From assembly GCA_965207595.1 (NCBI GenBank), contig CBDBMW010000013.1:1550001-1614000 (forward strand): a DNA stretch of 64,000 nt, given 5' to 3'. The notes under the pieces are model-generated. The model saw only the letters and a list, made by a program, of their open reading frames with translations, did no database searches and was not told the DNA's origin. Position numbers and translations under genes: made by a program. The DNA comes from JAGWAJ01 sp026707615. Its GTDB lineage: Bacteria > Acidobacteriota > Vicinamibacteria > Vicinamibacterales > UBA8438. Below, piece by piece: positions 53,167 to 61,360 of this stretch. How positions within the stretch are numbered: the first letter of the stretch is position 1; every line of letters starts with the position of its first letter.

Positions 53167-54588
53167 CTACAAGTTCTTCGCGACCCAGATGGCGAGCGCC
53201 GCGAACGTCAAGAAGAGGGTCGCCGTCAGCGCAGGGCGACCGATGGAGGAGTTTCCTAGCAGATAGACGGCGTCCCTCGCGCGCAACCCGTCCATGATCT
53301 CGTACTCTTCCCATTGCTGGGGCGGCGACGACTTGGGTGCGAGCATGGGCAGCTTCTGCCGCCAGCGCCTGAAGGCGAACAGGAGAACCGAGGCGGAGAA
53401 CAACAGAACGGCGGCGCCCCCCGACATTCCGAGGACTGTCCCCATGATCCGTTCGACGCTGGAAGCGTCCTCCGCCGCGGGGCCGAGCCAGAGCGCCACG
53501 CCGGCCATCGCTAGACAGACGACGCTGAGCCCCATCGCGCCGTACCCGATGTAGGTCTCCTCCTGCCAACTGAGCAGGAGTGTCTGCACCTCTTTCGGCA
53601 CCTTGCTCCACTCGGTGTCCGTCAGGGTGTACGGCCCGACCCGGATGCGCACGGGCTCCTGTTGCTGCACCGGCCCTTCTTTTCTGCCGGCCCTGTCGTC
53701 CGGGGGCGTGCTTCGATCCTCGTCGGGCCGGTCCGGGCCGGCGGTCGCGGCGGGGGGACGCGCTGCCCCGGCCAGCACGTTCGGGAAGAGCGGGATCACG
53801 TGCACCTGGCCGTCCTTCTGTCTTGGCGACGATACGTGCGGGCGGATGACATCGGTGAACCGCTTCTTGAGTCGGTCGCTGAGCAGCTCGGCCAAGTCGC
53901 CCAACGACAGCCTGTCGGGCGCCGCCCTGTCGCCTTCTCTCAGAATCCGCAGCAGCTCGCCCGTGAACACCGTGTCTCGCAGCCCCTCGGGCGCCAGCGC
54001 CGGGTCGCTCCGGCCGGCCGAGCACAGCAGCGCGATCCCGCTGGCCGGAAACGCATGCAGCGTCTTCTGGACCGCCACGTCGGCCGGCCCCGACGACAGG
54101 AACGCCTGGAACGTCGCGGCGGAGAAGCAGGCATCGAAGATCATGTGACAGCGCAGGTTCCGACCCGCCGCCTTGATGATCTTCGCCAGCGCCTCGACGC
54201 GGATGCTCGTCCCCTCGAAGTCCGGTCCGCGCGTCTTGCAGATCGGCAGGTAATAGTCCTTCGACTCCGAGAACGAGCCATGGCCGACGTAGTAGAACAG
54301 CAGGTCCCTCACCGGCCGCTGCTCTTCCTGCAACGCGTCCTTCCTCTGGCTCAGAAAGCCGTGGACCCGTTCCAGAATCTGTCCGGGGTACGCCGACTGG
54401 TCGTCGATGACCGCCAGGACGCTGTCTCCGTCGATACCCAACCCCTTCGGGTCCAGGAGGTACTCCTGCATCGCCTCGGCGGAGTTTCTGCACGCGGCGT
54501 TGTCTTCGTACGCGCTGGCCTCCCACCGGCTGTTGCCCATGACTACTGCCAGCGCCCGCTGCGGATCGAATTCGCCTTGCTCGCTCAC
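53167..54588 (-). CDS. Caspase-like protease with C-terminal membrane helices
   Basis: 473 aa from GTG 54588 behind GAGGAGG. The caspase p20-like domain (1-270) has the catalytic His103 in FYYVGHGSF and Cys154 in MIFDACFSA, with the strand RALAVVMGNSRW at the start. A disordered Pro/Asp-rich linker (275-315) follows. Three membrane helices lie at about 349-369, 384-406 and 452-470. The gene directly follows an EACC1-like gene (10 bp), a pairing proposed for NTP-independent conflict systems in which an effector is released on infection. Membrane anchoring suggests that the target or trigger is at the envelope. Substrates unknown. Confidence 0.87.
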   Translation of the reverse strand: MSEQGEFDPQRALAVVMGNSRWEASAYEDNAACRNSAEAMQEYLLDPKGLGIDGDSVLAVIDDQSAYPGQILERVHGFLSQRKDALQEEQRPVRDLLFYYVGHGSFSESKDYYLPICKTRGPDFEGTSIRVEALAKIIKAAGRNLRCHMIFDACFSAATFQAFLSSGPADVAVQKTLHAFPASGIALLCSAGRSDPALAPEGLRDTVFTGELLRILREGDRAAPDRLSLGDLAELLSDRLKKRFTDVIRPHVSSPRQKDGQVHVIPLFPNVLAGAARPPAATAGPDRPDEDRSTPPDDRAGRKEGPVQQQEPVRIRVGPYTLTDTEWSKVPKEVQTLLLSWQEETYIGYGAMGLSVVCLAMAGVALWLGPAAEDASSVERIMGTVLGMSGGAAVLLFSASVLLFAFRRWRQKLPMLAPKSSPPQQWEEYEIMDGLRARDAVYLLGNSSIGRPALTATLFLTFAALAIWVAKNL

Positions 54589-54598
54589 GCCGGCCTCC

Positions 54599-54940
54599 TC
54601 ATGAACGTTCGCCGAACAGCGTCTCGGCCAAGCGCGCGACGTGCCGGCCGGCCACGTTGTCGATCTCCACGATCGTGCCGTCGGGTCTGGTGAATCGCAA
54701 CGATGCTCTGGGATTCCGACTCAGGAACGCCTGGATGCCCTTCGCAATCGCAAGCGTCGCGCTGCTGCCGAGGACGATGGCGAGAATGGCGCCGCCGTCC
54801 AGATGCCCCTTGTTGCCACTTCGCCGCTCGACCGACGCGGTGTGATCCAAGTCCAGGAGAGTCTCTTGCAGGTCACTCACGAGGACGTCCGCATCCGCGA
54901 TTGACTCACCGGTGACCCGGATCAGGTACGGACTGTCCAA
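54599..54940 (-). CDS. EACC1-like effector-associated protein
   Basis: 113 aa if begun at TTG 54940, which has GGAGGT five bases upstream; a TTG at 54952 is also possible. It has an N-terminal alpha/beta part (IADADVLVSDLQETLLDLD), a glycine-rich helix (GGAILAIVLGSSATLAIAKG, residues ~50-70) and a C-terminal pair of strands SLRFTRPDGTIVEIDNV. This order fits the effector-associated constant component 1 (EACC1) family, which accompanies proteases such as caspases or trypsins in predicted conflict systems. The caspase gene follows after 10 bp. The assignment comes from pattern and partner and needs a profile search. Confidence 0.63.
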   Translation of the reverse strand: MDSPYLIRVTGESIADADVLVSDLQETLLDLDHTASVERRSGNKGHLDGGAILAIVLGSSATLAIAKGIQAFLSRNPRASLRFTRPDGTIVEIDNVAGRHVARLAETLFGERS

Positions 54941-55389
54941 GACTACCTCCAACGCCTGGCCCCGTCGGGCGCGTGCTCCGGCGGGCGAGATGAACCAAGG
55001 GGCGAGCCGCGAGCCTCAGTATACGCCTCTTCCCGGGCGCTGTTATAGCGGGATGCTGTGGATCGGAGAGACAGGAAGTTGCCCGAGCCTCACGCCGGGT
55101 CGAGCACCGTGAACGCTCTCAGCCGGTTCAGGAACGTCCGGTGCCGTTTCCAGACATCGGCCCAGCCGTCGCCGCCGGTCCTTGCGGGCGTCCCGCTCGA
55201 AGCAGTACGTCTCGTCGCTCGGGTCAGCCTCGGCCGGCGTGGGGCTCGCGGAGCAGCCGAACTCGTACGGCTTCATGGGCGCATTCAGCCGAGCCTATGA
55301 TGACCGCCACCCGCTACGACGGTCGGACGGCAGTCCTCGCTGTGGTCACCGGCGGCATCGTCGGGCCAGATAGCGTGAGCGTGTGCTCA
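54941..55389. other. Spacer upstream of the caspase operon
   Basis: About 450 bp, probably including the operon promoter near 54950-55050. A minus-strand frame (55043-55276, beginning MKPYEFGCSASPTPAEADPS) is open but unlike any family I know and is not called. Confidence 0.4.
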
Positions 55390-55453
55390 CCGGCGTCAAG
55401 GGGCTCCGCTGCGCTCCGCCCCCGCTGCGCGGGGCTCGCGCCCTTGACGCCGG
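55390..55453. repeat. Long hairpin with 13-bp perfect stem
   Basis: CCGGCGTCAAGGG (55390-55402) pairs exactly with CCCTTGACGCCGG (55441-55453). The 38-nt loop holds CTCCGCTGCGCTCCG and CCGCTGCGCGG words, similar to the loops of the nested hairpins at 61263 and 62393. It may be a terminator, a transfer-region structure or a further member of those structured repeats. Confidence 0.6.
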
Positions 55454-55968
55454 CTCCGCGCACGCTCCTGGAGATTTGGCCCTTAGACGACGATGCCCTC
55501 TCAGACGCTTCCTGCAAGAGCAGCCGGGTGGTTCTCATCGCAGAGAGAGGTCGTGCCAGATGCCGGTGCAGTCCTGTCTACGCTCATTCGGCCCGGAGAG
55601 GTCCATTGCCGTAAAGCACTACTAGTCAATAGCTTGCAAGGTCTCCGTACTACACTCGGCCAGGACGGCACGGAGCGGAACAACGTCGATCCCCAGCATC
55701 AGAACCGTCTCGGTCCGCGGAACCAGAACCACGTCGATCCGCCGGACCACAGCCACCGTGCCGAACGAGACGAGGACCGGAGCACATGAACCGAGCAGTC
55801 CCCACCAACCCGCCAGATCCCAACAACCCCGGTCCATTCGATCAGAGCGACCGGGGAGATGACGACGCGGGAACCTCAGTCGGAAACCCGGCCGCACTTG
55901 AGGATCTCGACCCGCTCAGCAGATCCGAAATGACCAGCTCACGGACGACGGAAACGGCGCACGGGAAA
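55454..55968. other. Spacer, possibly with short coding frames
   Basis: About 515 bp upstream of the mobC relic. Two overlapping plus-strand frames (55493-55789 and 55786-56139, joined by ATGA) encode Asn/Asp/Pro-rich peptides. They have no known domain, and the second runs through the structured element below, so I do not call them as genes. Confidence 0.35.
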
Positions 55969-56056
55969 GGCTGGCTCCCGTCATGTAGATGGCGGGAGCC
56001 AGCCGACCCGATGTGCTACATGGGGCTGGCGAGGGGGCGCTGCGCGCCCCCTTCGA
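55969..56056 (+). repeat. oriT-like structured element, copy A
   Basis: A 12-bp perfect stem (GGCTGGCTCCCG 55969-55980, complement 55993-56004) is followed by GCCAGC...GCTGGC (55999-56004 / 56025-56030) enclosing CCCGATGT-GCT-ACATGGG, and then GGGGGCGC-TGC-GCGCCCCC (56033-56051). It lies 80 bp before mobC, where a transfer origin would be expected. A second copy of the last two hairpins occurs at 61087-61140 with compensating changes. Confidence 0.6.
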
Positions 56057-56135
56057 TCCCCCGGCTTCCCGCGGCCCCGACGGGGCTCGCGGCCGAGCGG
56101 CGGCGTGCGCGCCGTTCCTCACTGGAGGTGCTCAG

Positions 56136-56453
56136 ATGACTGACCCACCGCACCGCCGTCGTCCGCGCCCGCGTGACGCCGGCCGAGCACGCCGAGTGGC
56201 AGGCCAAGGCCGCCGCGGCCGGCGTCTCACCCTCCCGCCTGCTGCGGCAGGCCATGGCCCGGACCCGCACCTGGACCGCGGCGGCGGCCCAGGTCGAGCG
56301 CGAGCGCACCCCCGGCAGGTCGCCCGCATCGGAAACAACCTGAACCAGATCGCGCGATGGGCGAACACGCAGGCCACGCCCATCGACGCCATCGAGATCA
56401 TCGTCCACCTGATCGCCATCGAGCGGGAGATCACGCGCCTGGCCCGCCTTTGA
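56136..56453 (+). pseudogene. MobC-like mobilisation protein with two compensating frameshifts
   Basis: ATG 56136 follows a good GGAGG (56124-56128). After the first few codons the meaningful sequence is in another frame: TAVVRARVTPAEHAEWQAKA then AAAGVSPSRLLRQAMARTRT, a ribbon-helix-helix DNA-binding region as in MobC. At about 56310-56320 the frame returns and gives RQVARIGNNLNQIARWANTQ and IAIEREITRLARL, the conserved MobC C-terminus. So two one-base shifts of opposite sense interrupt it. It is either decayed or affected by assembly errors. No relaxase gene is visible in the window. Confidence 0.7.
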
Positions 56454-56512
56454 GGCGAGCGGCAGGACGCCTGTGGTTCGGACCGTTAAGCGCCGCGTCG
56501 TGGCGGGGCGCT

Positions 56513-57724
56513 TCAACAGCCGTCGCCCGCCAGATACTCGGCCCAGTCGTCCATGAGAAGCCGCCGACGCTCGAACAGGTCCGAGCGGGCGTAGGCGGCC
56601 TCGACCTTGTTCTGGACGACGTGAGCCAGCGCCGCCTCGATGACTTCCCGTGGATGGTCGGTCCGCTCGGCCGCCCAGTCCCGGAACGAGGACCGGAAGC
56701 CGTGTGGTACGGCGGCGATCTCGTGGTACTGGAGCATCTTCGGCAGCGTCGACGGCGAGATCGCCCGCCCGCTCCGCATCGGAAACACGAGCGGATTATC
56801 GTCGCCGAGCGCCCGCGCCACGTCGAGGATCTCCAGCGCCCGGCCGCACAGCGGGACCCGGTGCTCGCGCTTCGCCTTCATCCGCAACGCCGGCACGGTC
56901 CACACGCGCCCGGCCGCGTCCATCTCGTCCCACGTCGCAAGCCGTACCTCTCCGGAACGGGCCGCGGTCAACACGAGAAGCTCGAACGCCAGCTTGACGG
57001 CGGGCTGCCCGGACTTCGAGTCCCGCACCGTCTCAATGGCCGCCGCTACGTCCTGGTGGGGCAGCGCCTGCCGGTGCGTCACGATGTCGTTCTGCGGGCC
57101 GAGCACCGGCACCACCCGATCACATGGGTTGTCGTTCCGCATGTCGAGGGCGATGCTCCACTCCAACACCGCGCGGATGCGCTGGCGAACCTCCCTGGCC
57201 GTCGCCGCCTTGACGTGCCAGATCGGCGAGAGGATCTCCAGCACGTCGGCCGTGTTGACCTCGGAGACGGGCCGGTCGCCAACGCGCGGGAACACGTATC
57301 GTTCCATGCTCCGCCACCAGTTGTGGACGTGGTGCCGGCCGCGCCAGCCGCCGCGCTTCTGTTCGAGGACACGTCGGGCGGCCTCGGCGAACGTAGGCAC
57401 TCCCTGGACACGGCGCTTGTCGGCGAGCGGGTCGCCGCCCGAGCGGGCCAGCATGCGGTTGGCGAGGGCCTGCTCGCGGGCCTTGGCGAGCGGGACGAGC
57501 GTGGCGGCGCCGAGTCCGAGTTCGCGCCGTCGGCCGCGGATGACGAGCCGCTGGACCCAGCTTCGGGTCCCGGTCGGCTGGACGAACAGGTACAAGCCGT
57601 TGCCGTCTGCGTGGCGTCCAGGCGGCGCGGAACGGACGAAGGCGGCCGACAGCGCCTTGTCGGGATGGCGTCCTCGGCGCTTGGTTCTACCGATCTTAGC
57701 GGCGGGCTTGGCTACAACATCCAT
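56513..57724 (-). CDS. P4-type tyrosine recombinase (integrase 2)
   Basis: 403 aa from ATG 57724. DUF4102 domain (FVRSAPPGRHADGNGLYLFV, RGRRRELGLGAATLVPL) and catalytic residues as in the other copies: Arg in TAARSGEVRLATW, HxxR in VPHGFRSSFRDWAAE, His in EAALAHVV and Tyr in EAAYARSDLFERRRLLM. It differs clearly from integrases 1 and 3 in the core-binding region (HVHNWWRSMERYVFPRVGD), so it came with another element. It stands 60 bp after mobC, pointing the opposite way. Confidence 0.93.
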   Translation of the reverse strand: MDVVAKPAAKIGRTKRRGRHPDKALSAAFVRSAPPGRHADGNGLYLFVQPTGTRSWVQRLVIRGRRRELGLGAATLVPLAKAREQALANRMLARSGGDPLADKRRVQGVPTFAEAARRVLEQKRGGWRGRHHVHNWWRSMERYVFPRVGDRPVSEVNTADVLEILSPIWHVKAATAREVRQRIRAVLEWSIALDMRNDNPCDRVVPVLGPQNDIVTHRQALPHQDVAAAIETVRDSKSGQPAVKLAFELLVLTAARSGEVRLATWDEMDAAGRVWTVPALRMKAKREHRVPLCGRALEILDVARALGDDNPLVFPMRSGRAISPSTLPKMLQYHEIAAVPHGFRSSFRDWAAERTDHPREVIEAALAHVVQNKVEAAYARSDLFERRRLLMDDWAEYLAGDGC

Positions 57725-57869
57725 TCCCCCATTATATGCGGGATTGGCACGGATTCCACAAGACTGCCTGACCGCCTCAGTCCGCGGTTCTGAGTCGTAA
57801 ATAATTTATATTCAGTGGTTTATAGTCGTTCCAGAACGAGACTGGACGCTACCAGAACACTATTGGTTG
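57725..57869. other. AT-rich spacer
   Basis: 145 bp between two minus-strand genes, with runs such as AAATAATTTATATT near 57798-57812, unusual for this GC-rich window. It may contain the promoter of integrase 2 or a recombination boundary. Confidence 0.4.
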
Positions 57870-59492
57870 TCAAGGCAGCGCGAAGACGAAGACGGCGTTG
57901 CCGGACCGGGGGTTGCGCATCTCCGGGATCAGGTCGGCCGGGATGATGCTGGTCCAGCTCGAGCCGCCGAGCGGGCCGCCGGCGCCGAAGGCGATGTACT
58001 GCTTGCCGTCGACCGCGTAGGTGATGGGGTAGCCGTTCGCCATCGTCGTCAGGCGGCTCTGCCAGAGCTGCTCGCCGCTCGCCGCGTCGTAGGCGAAGAC
58101 ATGGCGCTCCCAGTCGCCGATGAAGACGAGGCCGCCCGCTGTGGCCAAGGCCGCCGTGTTGTAGGGCGCGCGGCGGCGGTGCTTCCAGAGGGTTTCGCCC
58201 GTGCGGATGTCGAGGGCCTGGAACTCCCCGAGCACGTCCGGGGCGTCGGGGTGGAAGTGGTTCAGGCGCCCGCGGACGCCGCCGGTCCCGCCGCCGCCCG
58301 GCCGGCGCTCGACCGGCCCGAAGGCCGCGGTCTCGCACTGCAGGTTGAGCGGGACGTAGAGGGCGCCGGTGTCCGGGTGGTAGGACATGGCCCGCAGGCT
58401 CTTGAAGCCGCCCGTGCTGGGGCAGAAGAAGAGCTCCTCGCCGACGCCCGACACCATTCCCTCGCGGTAGGTGAACTCGCCGGTCTCCGTGTCGACGTCG
58501 GCCAGGTTCTGGTAGCCGAGGTCCACGGCGTTGACGAACGCGCCCGTCTCGCGGTCGAGCTCCCACAGGATGGCCAGCTTGCCCATGCTGAACACCGATT
58601 GCTTGCCGTCGTAGTCGATGAGAATGCGCTCGAACGTCTCGTCCATGTCGTGGCTGTCGCCGGGGATGTGCTGGAAGAACCAGCGCATCTCCCCGGTGGC
58701 CGGGTCGAGGGCGAGCGTCGAGTTGCTGTAGAGGGCGTCGCCGTCCGTTCCCCGCGCGTCCCGCGACCACGGCTTGGCCTGCGCCGTGCCGTAGTAGACG
58801 AGGCGATTGACGGGGTCGTAGCTGCCGGGGATCCAGGCGTCGCTGCCGGCCCGGAACAGGAGCGGCAGGTCGCCCCAGGTGTCGCCGCCGCGCTCGCCCG
58901 GCCGGGCGATGGTCGAGGTGCGCCACACCAGGCGTCCCGTCCGTCCGTCGACGCCGACGATGTAGCAGGTGTCCTCGCGGAACCGCTCGCAGCCGCGGAG
59001 CCCCGCCACGACCGTCCCGTCGGCGATCACGGGCCCGCTCGAGAAGCCGTAGCCGTCGTGATCGGGCGCGACGTCGGTGTCCCAGCGGACCTCGCCGGTG
59101 CGGGCGTCGAGGCCGACGATGTGCGCGTCGACGGTGTTCAGGATGATGAGGTCCTCGTAGATGGCGAGGCTGCGCAACTGCGCCGCGGGCCGCCGCCGCT
59201 CCTCCATGTCGCGGCGGTACTCCCAGATGAAGTCGCCCGTCGCGGCGTCGAGGGCCTGCACGACGTTGCCGGGGTTGGCGATGTACATGACGCCGTCGTA
59301 GACGACCGGCGTCGTCTGCGACACGCCCGCCTCGAGCCCCCACGACCACGCCAGCCGCAGCTCGCCCACGTTGCCGCTGTCGATCTCGTCCAGCGGGCTG
59401 TAGCCCCAGCAGCCACATGCAAGTCGTCCGGTGCCGTGCGGCGCCGTCCGTCCTGGTCCATAATGCCTTGTATAGTAGTCGTTTATCACCAT
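57870..59492 (-). CDS. PQQ-dependent dehydrogenase-like propeller, 5' end lost
   Basis: 540 aa open frame. From CGCWGYSPLDEIDSGNVGELRLAWSW onward (split here: CGCWGYSPLDEID, SGNVGELRLAWSW) it follows quinoprotein alcohol dehydrogenases: TPVVYDGVMYIANPGNVVQ, ALDAATGDFIWEYRR, WFFQHIPGDSHDMDE with the catalytic-site Asp, and FIGDWERHVFAYDAASGEQL. Normal members begin with a signal peptide and ~50 further residues before the WGYSPL block. Here the frame starts MVINDYYTRHYGPGRTAPHG, unrelated to that. The breakpoint (near 59420) faces the start of integrase 3, so insertion of that element probably removed the 5' end. Without export it is likely inactive. Confidence 0.75.
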   Translation of the reverse strand: MVINDYYTRHYGPGRTAPHGTGRLACGCWGYSPLDEIDSGNVGELRLAWSWGLEAGVSQTTPVVYDGVMYIANPGNVVQALDAATGDFIWEYRRDMEERRRPAAQLRSLAIYEDLIILNTVDAHIVGLDARTGEVRWDTDVAPDHDGYGFSSGPVIADGTVVAGLRGCERFREDTCYIVGVDGRTGRLVWRTSTIARPGERGGDTWGDLPLLFRAGSDAWIPGSYDPVNRLVYYGTAQAKPWSRDARGTDGDALYSNSTLALDPATGEMRWFFQHIPGDSHDMDETFERILIDYDGKQSVFSMGKLAILWELDRETGAFVNAVDLGYQNLADVDTETGEFTYREGMVSGVGEELFFCPSTGGFKSLRAMSYHPDTGALYVPLNLQCETAAFGPVERRPGGGGTGGVRGRLNHFHPDAPDVLGEFQALDIRTGETLWKHRRRAPYNTAALATAGGLVFIGDWERHVFAYDAASGEQLWQSRLTTMANGYPITYAVDGKQYIAFGAGGPLGGSSWTSIIPADLIPEMRNPRSGNAVFVFALP

Positions 59493-59568
59493 TGCTCCGG
59501 TCTTGACGAGGCCGATGGCGTCCTGTAAAATGCCGCTGTTTCCGCCATCTTATACGGGGAATAATGGT

Positions 59569-60840
59569 ATGCCAAGCGCGCTCCCAACTCGACCGCGACT
59601 CACCAAGCCCAAGGGCCGGCACCCACGCCACGCCCTCACCACCGCCTTCGTCCGCAACGTCGCCAAGGCCGGCAGGTTCTGCGACGGCGACGGGCTCTAC
59701 CTCGAAGTCCAGCCTACCGGCACCCGAAGCTGGATTCAACGACTCTCCATCCGCGGCCGACGGCGCGAACTCGGACTCGGCGGCTTCCCCCTCGTCTCCC
59801 TCAAGGAAGCCCGCGCGCAGGCGTTCGCCAACCGGCGGCTCGCCCGCGCCGGCGGCGATCCGCTCGCTGAGAAGCGCCGCCTCAAGAGCATGCCCACCTT
59901 CGCGGACGCCGCCGAACGCGTCTGGAACCAGATGCGGCAGGGTTGGCGCGACCAGCGCCACGCCCGCGACTGGCTGTCGAGCCTGACGCGCTTCGCCGTC
60001 CCGCACCTCGGCCACCTGCCGGTCGCCGAGGTCACCAGCGCCGACGTGGTCGAGACGCTGCGGCCGGTCTGGCACGCGAGGCCGTCGACGGCGCGGCGGG
60101 TCCGCCAGCGCATCGGCTCGGTGATGGAGTGGGCCGTGGCGATGGGCCACCGCGACGACAATCCATGCGATCGCATCGGGCCGGCGCTCGGGCCGCAGGG
60201 CGACCTTGTGCAGCACATGCGGGCGTTGCCGCACCGCGAGGTCGCCGAGGCGGTCGAGCGCGTCCGGTCGTCGCGGGCGTGGACCGGGACGAAGCTGGCG
60301 TTCGAGTTCCTCGTCTTGACGGCGGGTCGGTCCGGCGAGGTGCGCGGGGCGCTGTGGGACGAGATGGACACACAGGCCCACACGTGGACCGTCCCGGCCG
60401 CGCGGATGAAGATGAAGCGCGAGCACCGGGTCCCGCTCTCCCGGCGTGCGCTGGACATCCTCGACGTGGCGCGGACGCTCGACGGCGGCGGCAACCTGCT
60501 GGTGTTCCCGAGCATCGGCGGCAGGCGGTTGCACGACATGGCGTTGTCGGGGCTGCTGAAGAACCAGAAGGTCGCCGCCGTGCCTCACGGCTTCCGATCC
60601 AGCTTCCGCGACTGGGCGGCCGAGAAGACGGACCACCCGCGCGAGGTCATCGAGGCGGCGCTCGCCCATGTCGTCGGCAACAGGGTCGAGGCGGCCTACG
60701 CGCGGTCGGACCTGTTCGAGCGGCGGCGGCGGCTCATGAACGATTGGGCCGAGTACCTCGACCGCACACACCCGCAGCATCCCCCGATCGTGGAACCAGC
60801 GGAACACGAACTCGCCGGAACCGGAACCGCAGGACCCTGA
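59569..60840 (+). CDS. P4-type tyrosine recombinase (integrase 3)
   Basis: 423 aa from ATG 59569; in-frame upstream codons to 59503 are unlikely. DUF4102 domain: FVRNVAKAGRFCDGDGLYLE, RGRRRELGLGGFPLVSLKEA. Catalytic: Arg in TAGRSGEVRGALW, HxxR in VPHGFRSSFRDWAAEK, His in EAALAHVV and Tyr in EAAYARSDLFERRRRLM. It is very close to integrase 1, including RRLKSMPTFADAAE. It points away from the truncated PQQ gene and presumably brought the DNA to its right. A proline-rich tail follows the tyrosine helix. Confidence 0.92.
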   Translation: MPSALPTRPRLTKPKGRHPRHALTTAFVRNVAKAGRFCDGDGLYLEVQPTGTRSWIQRLSIRGRRRELGLGGFPLVSLKEARAQAFANRRLARAGGDPLAEKRRLKSMPTFADAAERVWNQMRQGWRDQRHARDWLSSLTRFAVPHLGHLPVAEVTSADVVETLRPVWHARPSTARRVRQRIGSVMEWAVAMGHRDDNPCDRIGPALGPQGDLVQHMRALPHREVAEAVERVRSSRAWTGTKLAFEFLVLTAGRSGEVRGALWDEMDTQAHTWTVPAARMKMKREHRVPLSRRALDILDVARTLDGGGNLLVFPSIGGRRLHDMALSGLLKNQKVAAVPHGFRSSFRDWAAEKTDHPREVIEAALAHVVGNRVEAAYARSDLFERRRRLMNDWAEYLDRTHPQHPPIVEPAEHELAGTGTAGP

Positions 60841-61086
60841 CCCCGCCGAACCCGATCCGATTCCTGCTTCTCTCCGTCGACCACAGCGGACGCCGGGAAC
60901 GGGTCAGGCGGGAACGGGCGCACGGATGGAAATCAGGCGTACGGGAGAGCGGAGAACGGCATCGAGCAGGAGAGCGGGCACGAGAAGATCCCGGAGAGCG
61001 ACGACGAGGAATCGGACGGCGGCGACGAGATCGACGGGCGCAAGATCGGGACCGAACACTGGCTCAGGACATCCGTTGGATGCCAT
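60841..61086. other. Spacer after integrase 3
   Basis: 246 bp. One frame gives an acidic Glu/Asp-rich peptide leading into the structured element, like the stretch before copy A, but no gene is supported. Confidence 0.35.
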
Positions 61087-61140
61087 GAGCCAGCATACCC
61101 CGTGTGCTACACGGGCTGGCGAGGGGCTGCGCCCCTTCGA
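61087..61140 (+). repeat. oriT-like structured element, copy B
   Basis: GCCAGC (61089-61094) pairs with GCTGGC (61115-61120) around CCCGTGT-GCT-ACACGGG, followed by AGGGGC-TGC-GCCCCT (61122-61136). The GCT and TGC loops are the same as in copy A at 55997-56056 while the stems differ in compensating positions. The 12-bp first stem of copy A is missing. Confidence 0.6.
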
Positions 61141-61262
61141 ACCCTGCACGGACGGACGACGGCGCGTCGCCGCGCCGGTTCGGAGCCTCCGCCGATGCGG
61201 CCGTCACCGGGCCGCTCGCTCGGCAGGATGGCGAGCGCCGGGCGGCGCCCGGCGTCCGGGAA

Positions 61263-61349
61263 CGCACGGTCGACCACGGCCGTCAAGCGTTGACACGCTC
61301 CTCCGCTTGCGCTCCGGTCCTGCGGATGACAGCCGCGGCCGACCGTGCG
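61263..61349 (+). repeat. Nested-hairpin element, copy 1
   Basis: CGCACGGTC (61263-61271) pairs with GACCGTGCG (61341-61349). Inside, CCACGGCCGTCA (61274-61285) pairs nearly perfectly with TGACAGCCGCGG (61327-61338), and AGCGT-TGAC-ACGCT (61286-61299) forms an internal hairpin. The element ends 12 bp before the integrase fragment. Copy 2 lies at 62393-62480 in the same orientation. Confidence 0.65.
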
Positions 61350-61360
61350 GGATCACCTTT

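Noticed and set aside
55786..56139. 117-codon plus-strand frame across the oriT-like element
   Set aside because: It has an ATGA junction with an upstream frame, but passes through strong hairpins and lacks any family resemblance; the DNA structures explain the stretch better.
57820..60807. 995-codon open frame on the minus strand
   Set aside because: It runs antisense through integrase 3 and out of frame through the PQQ gene, with no domain.
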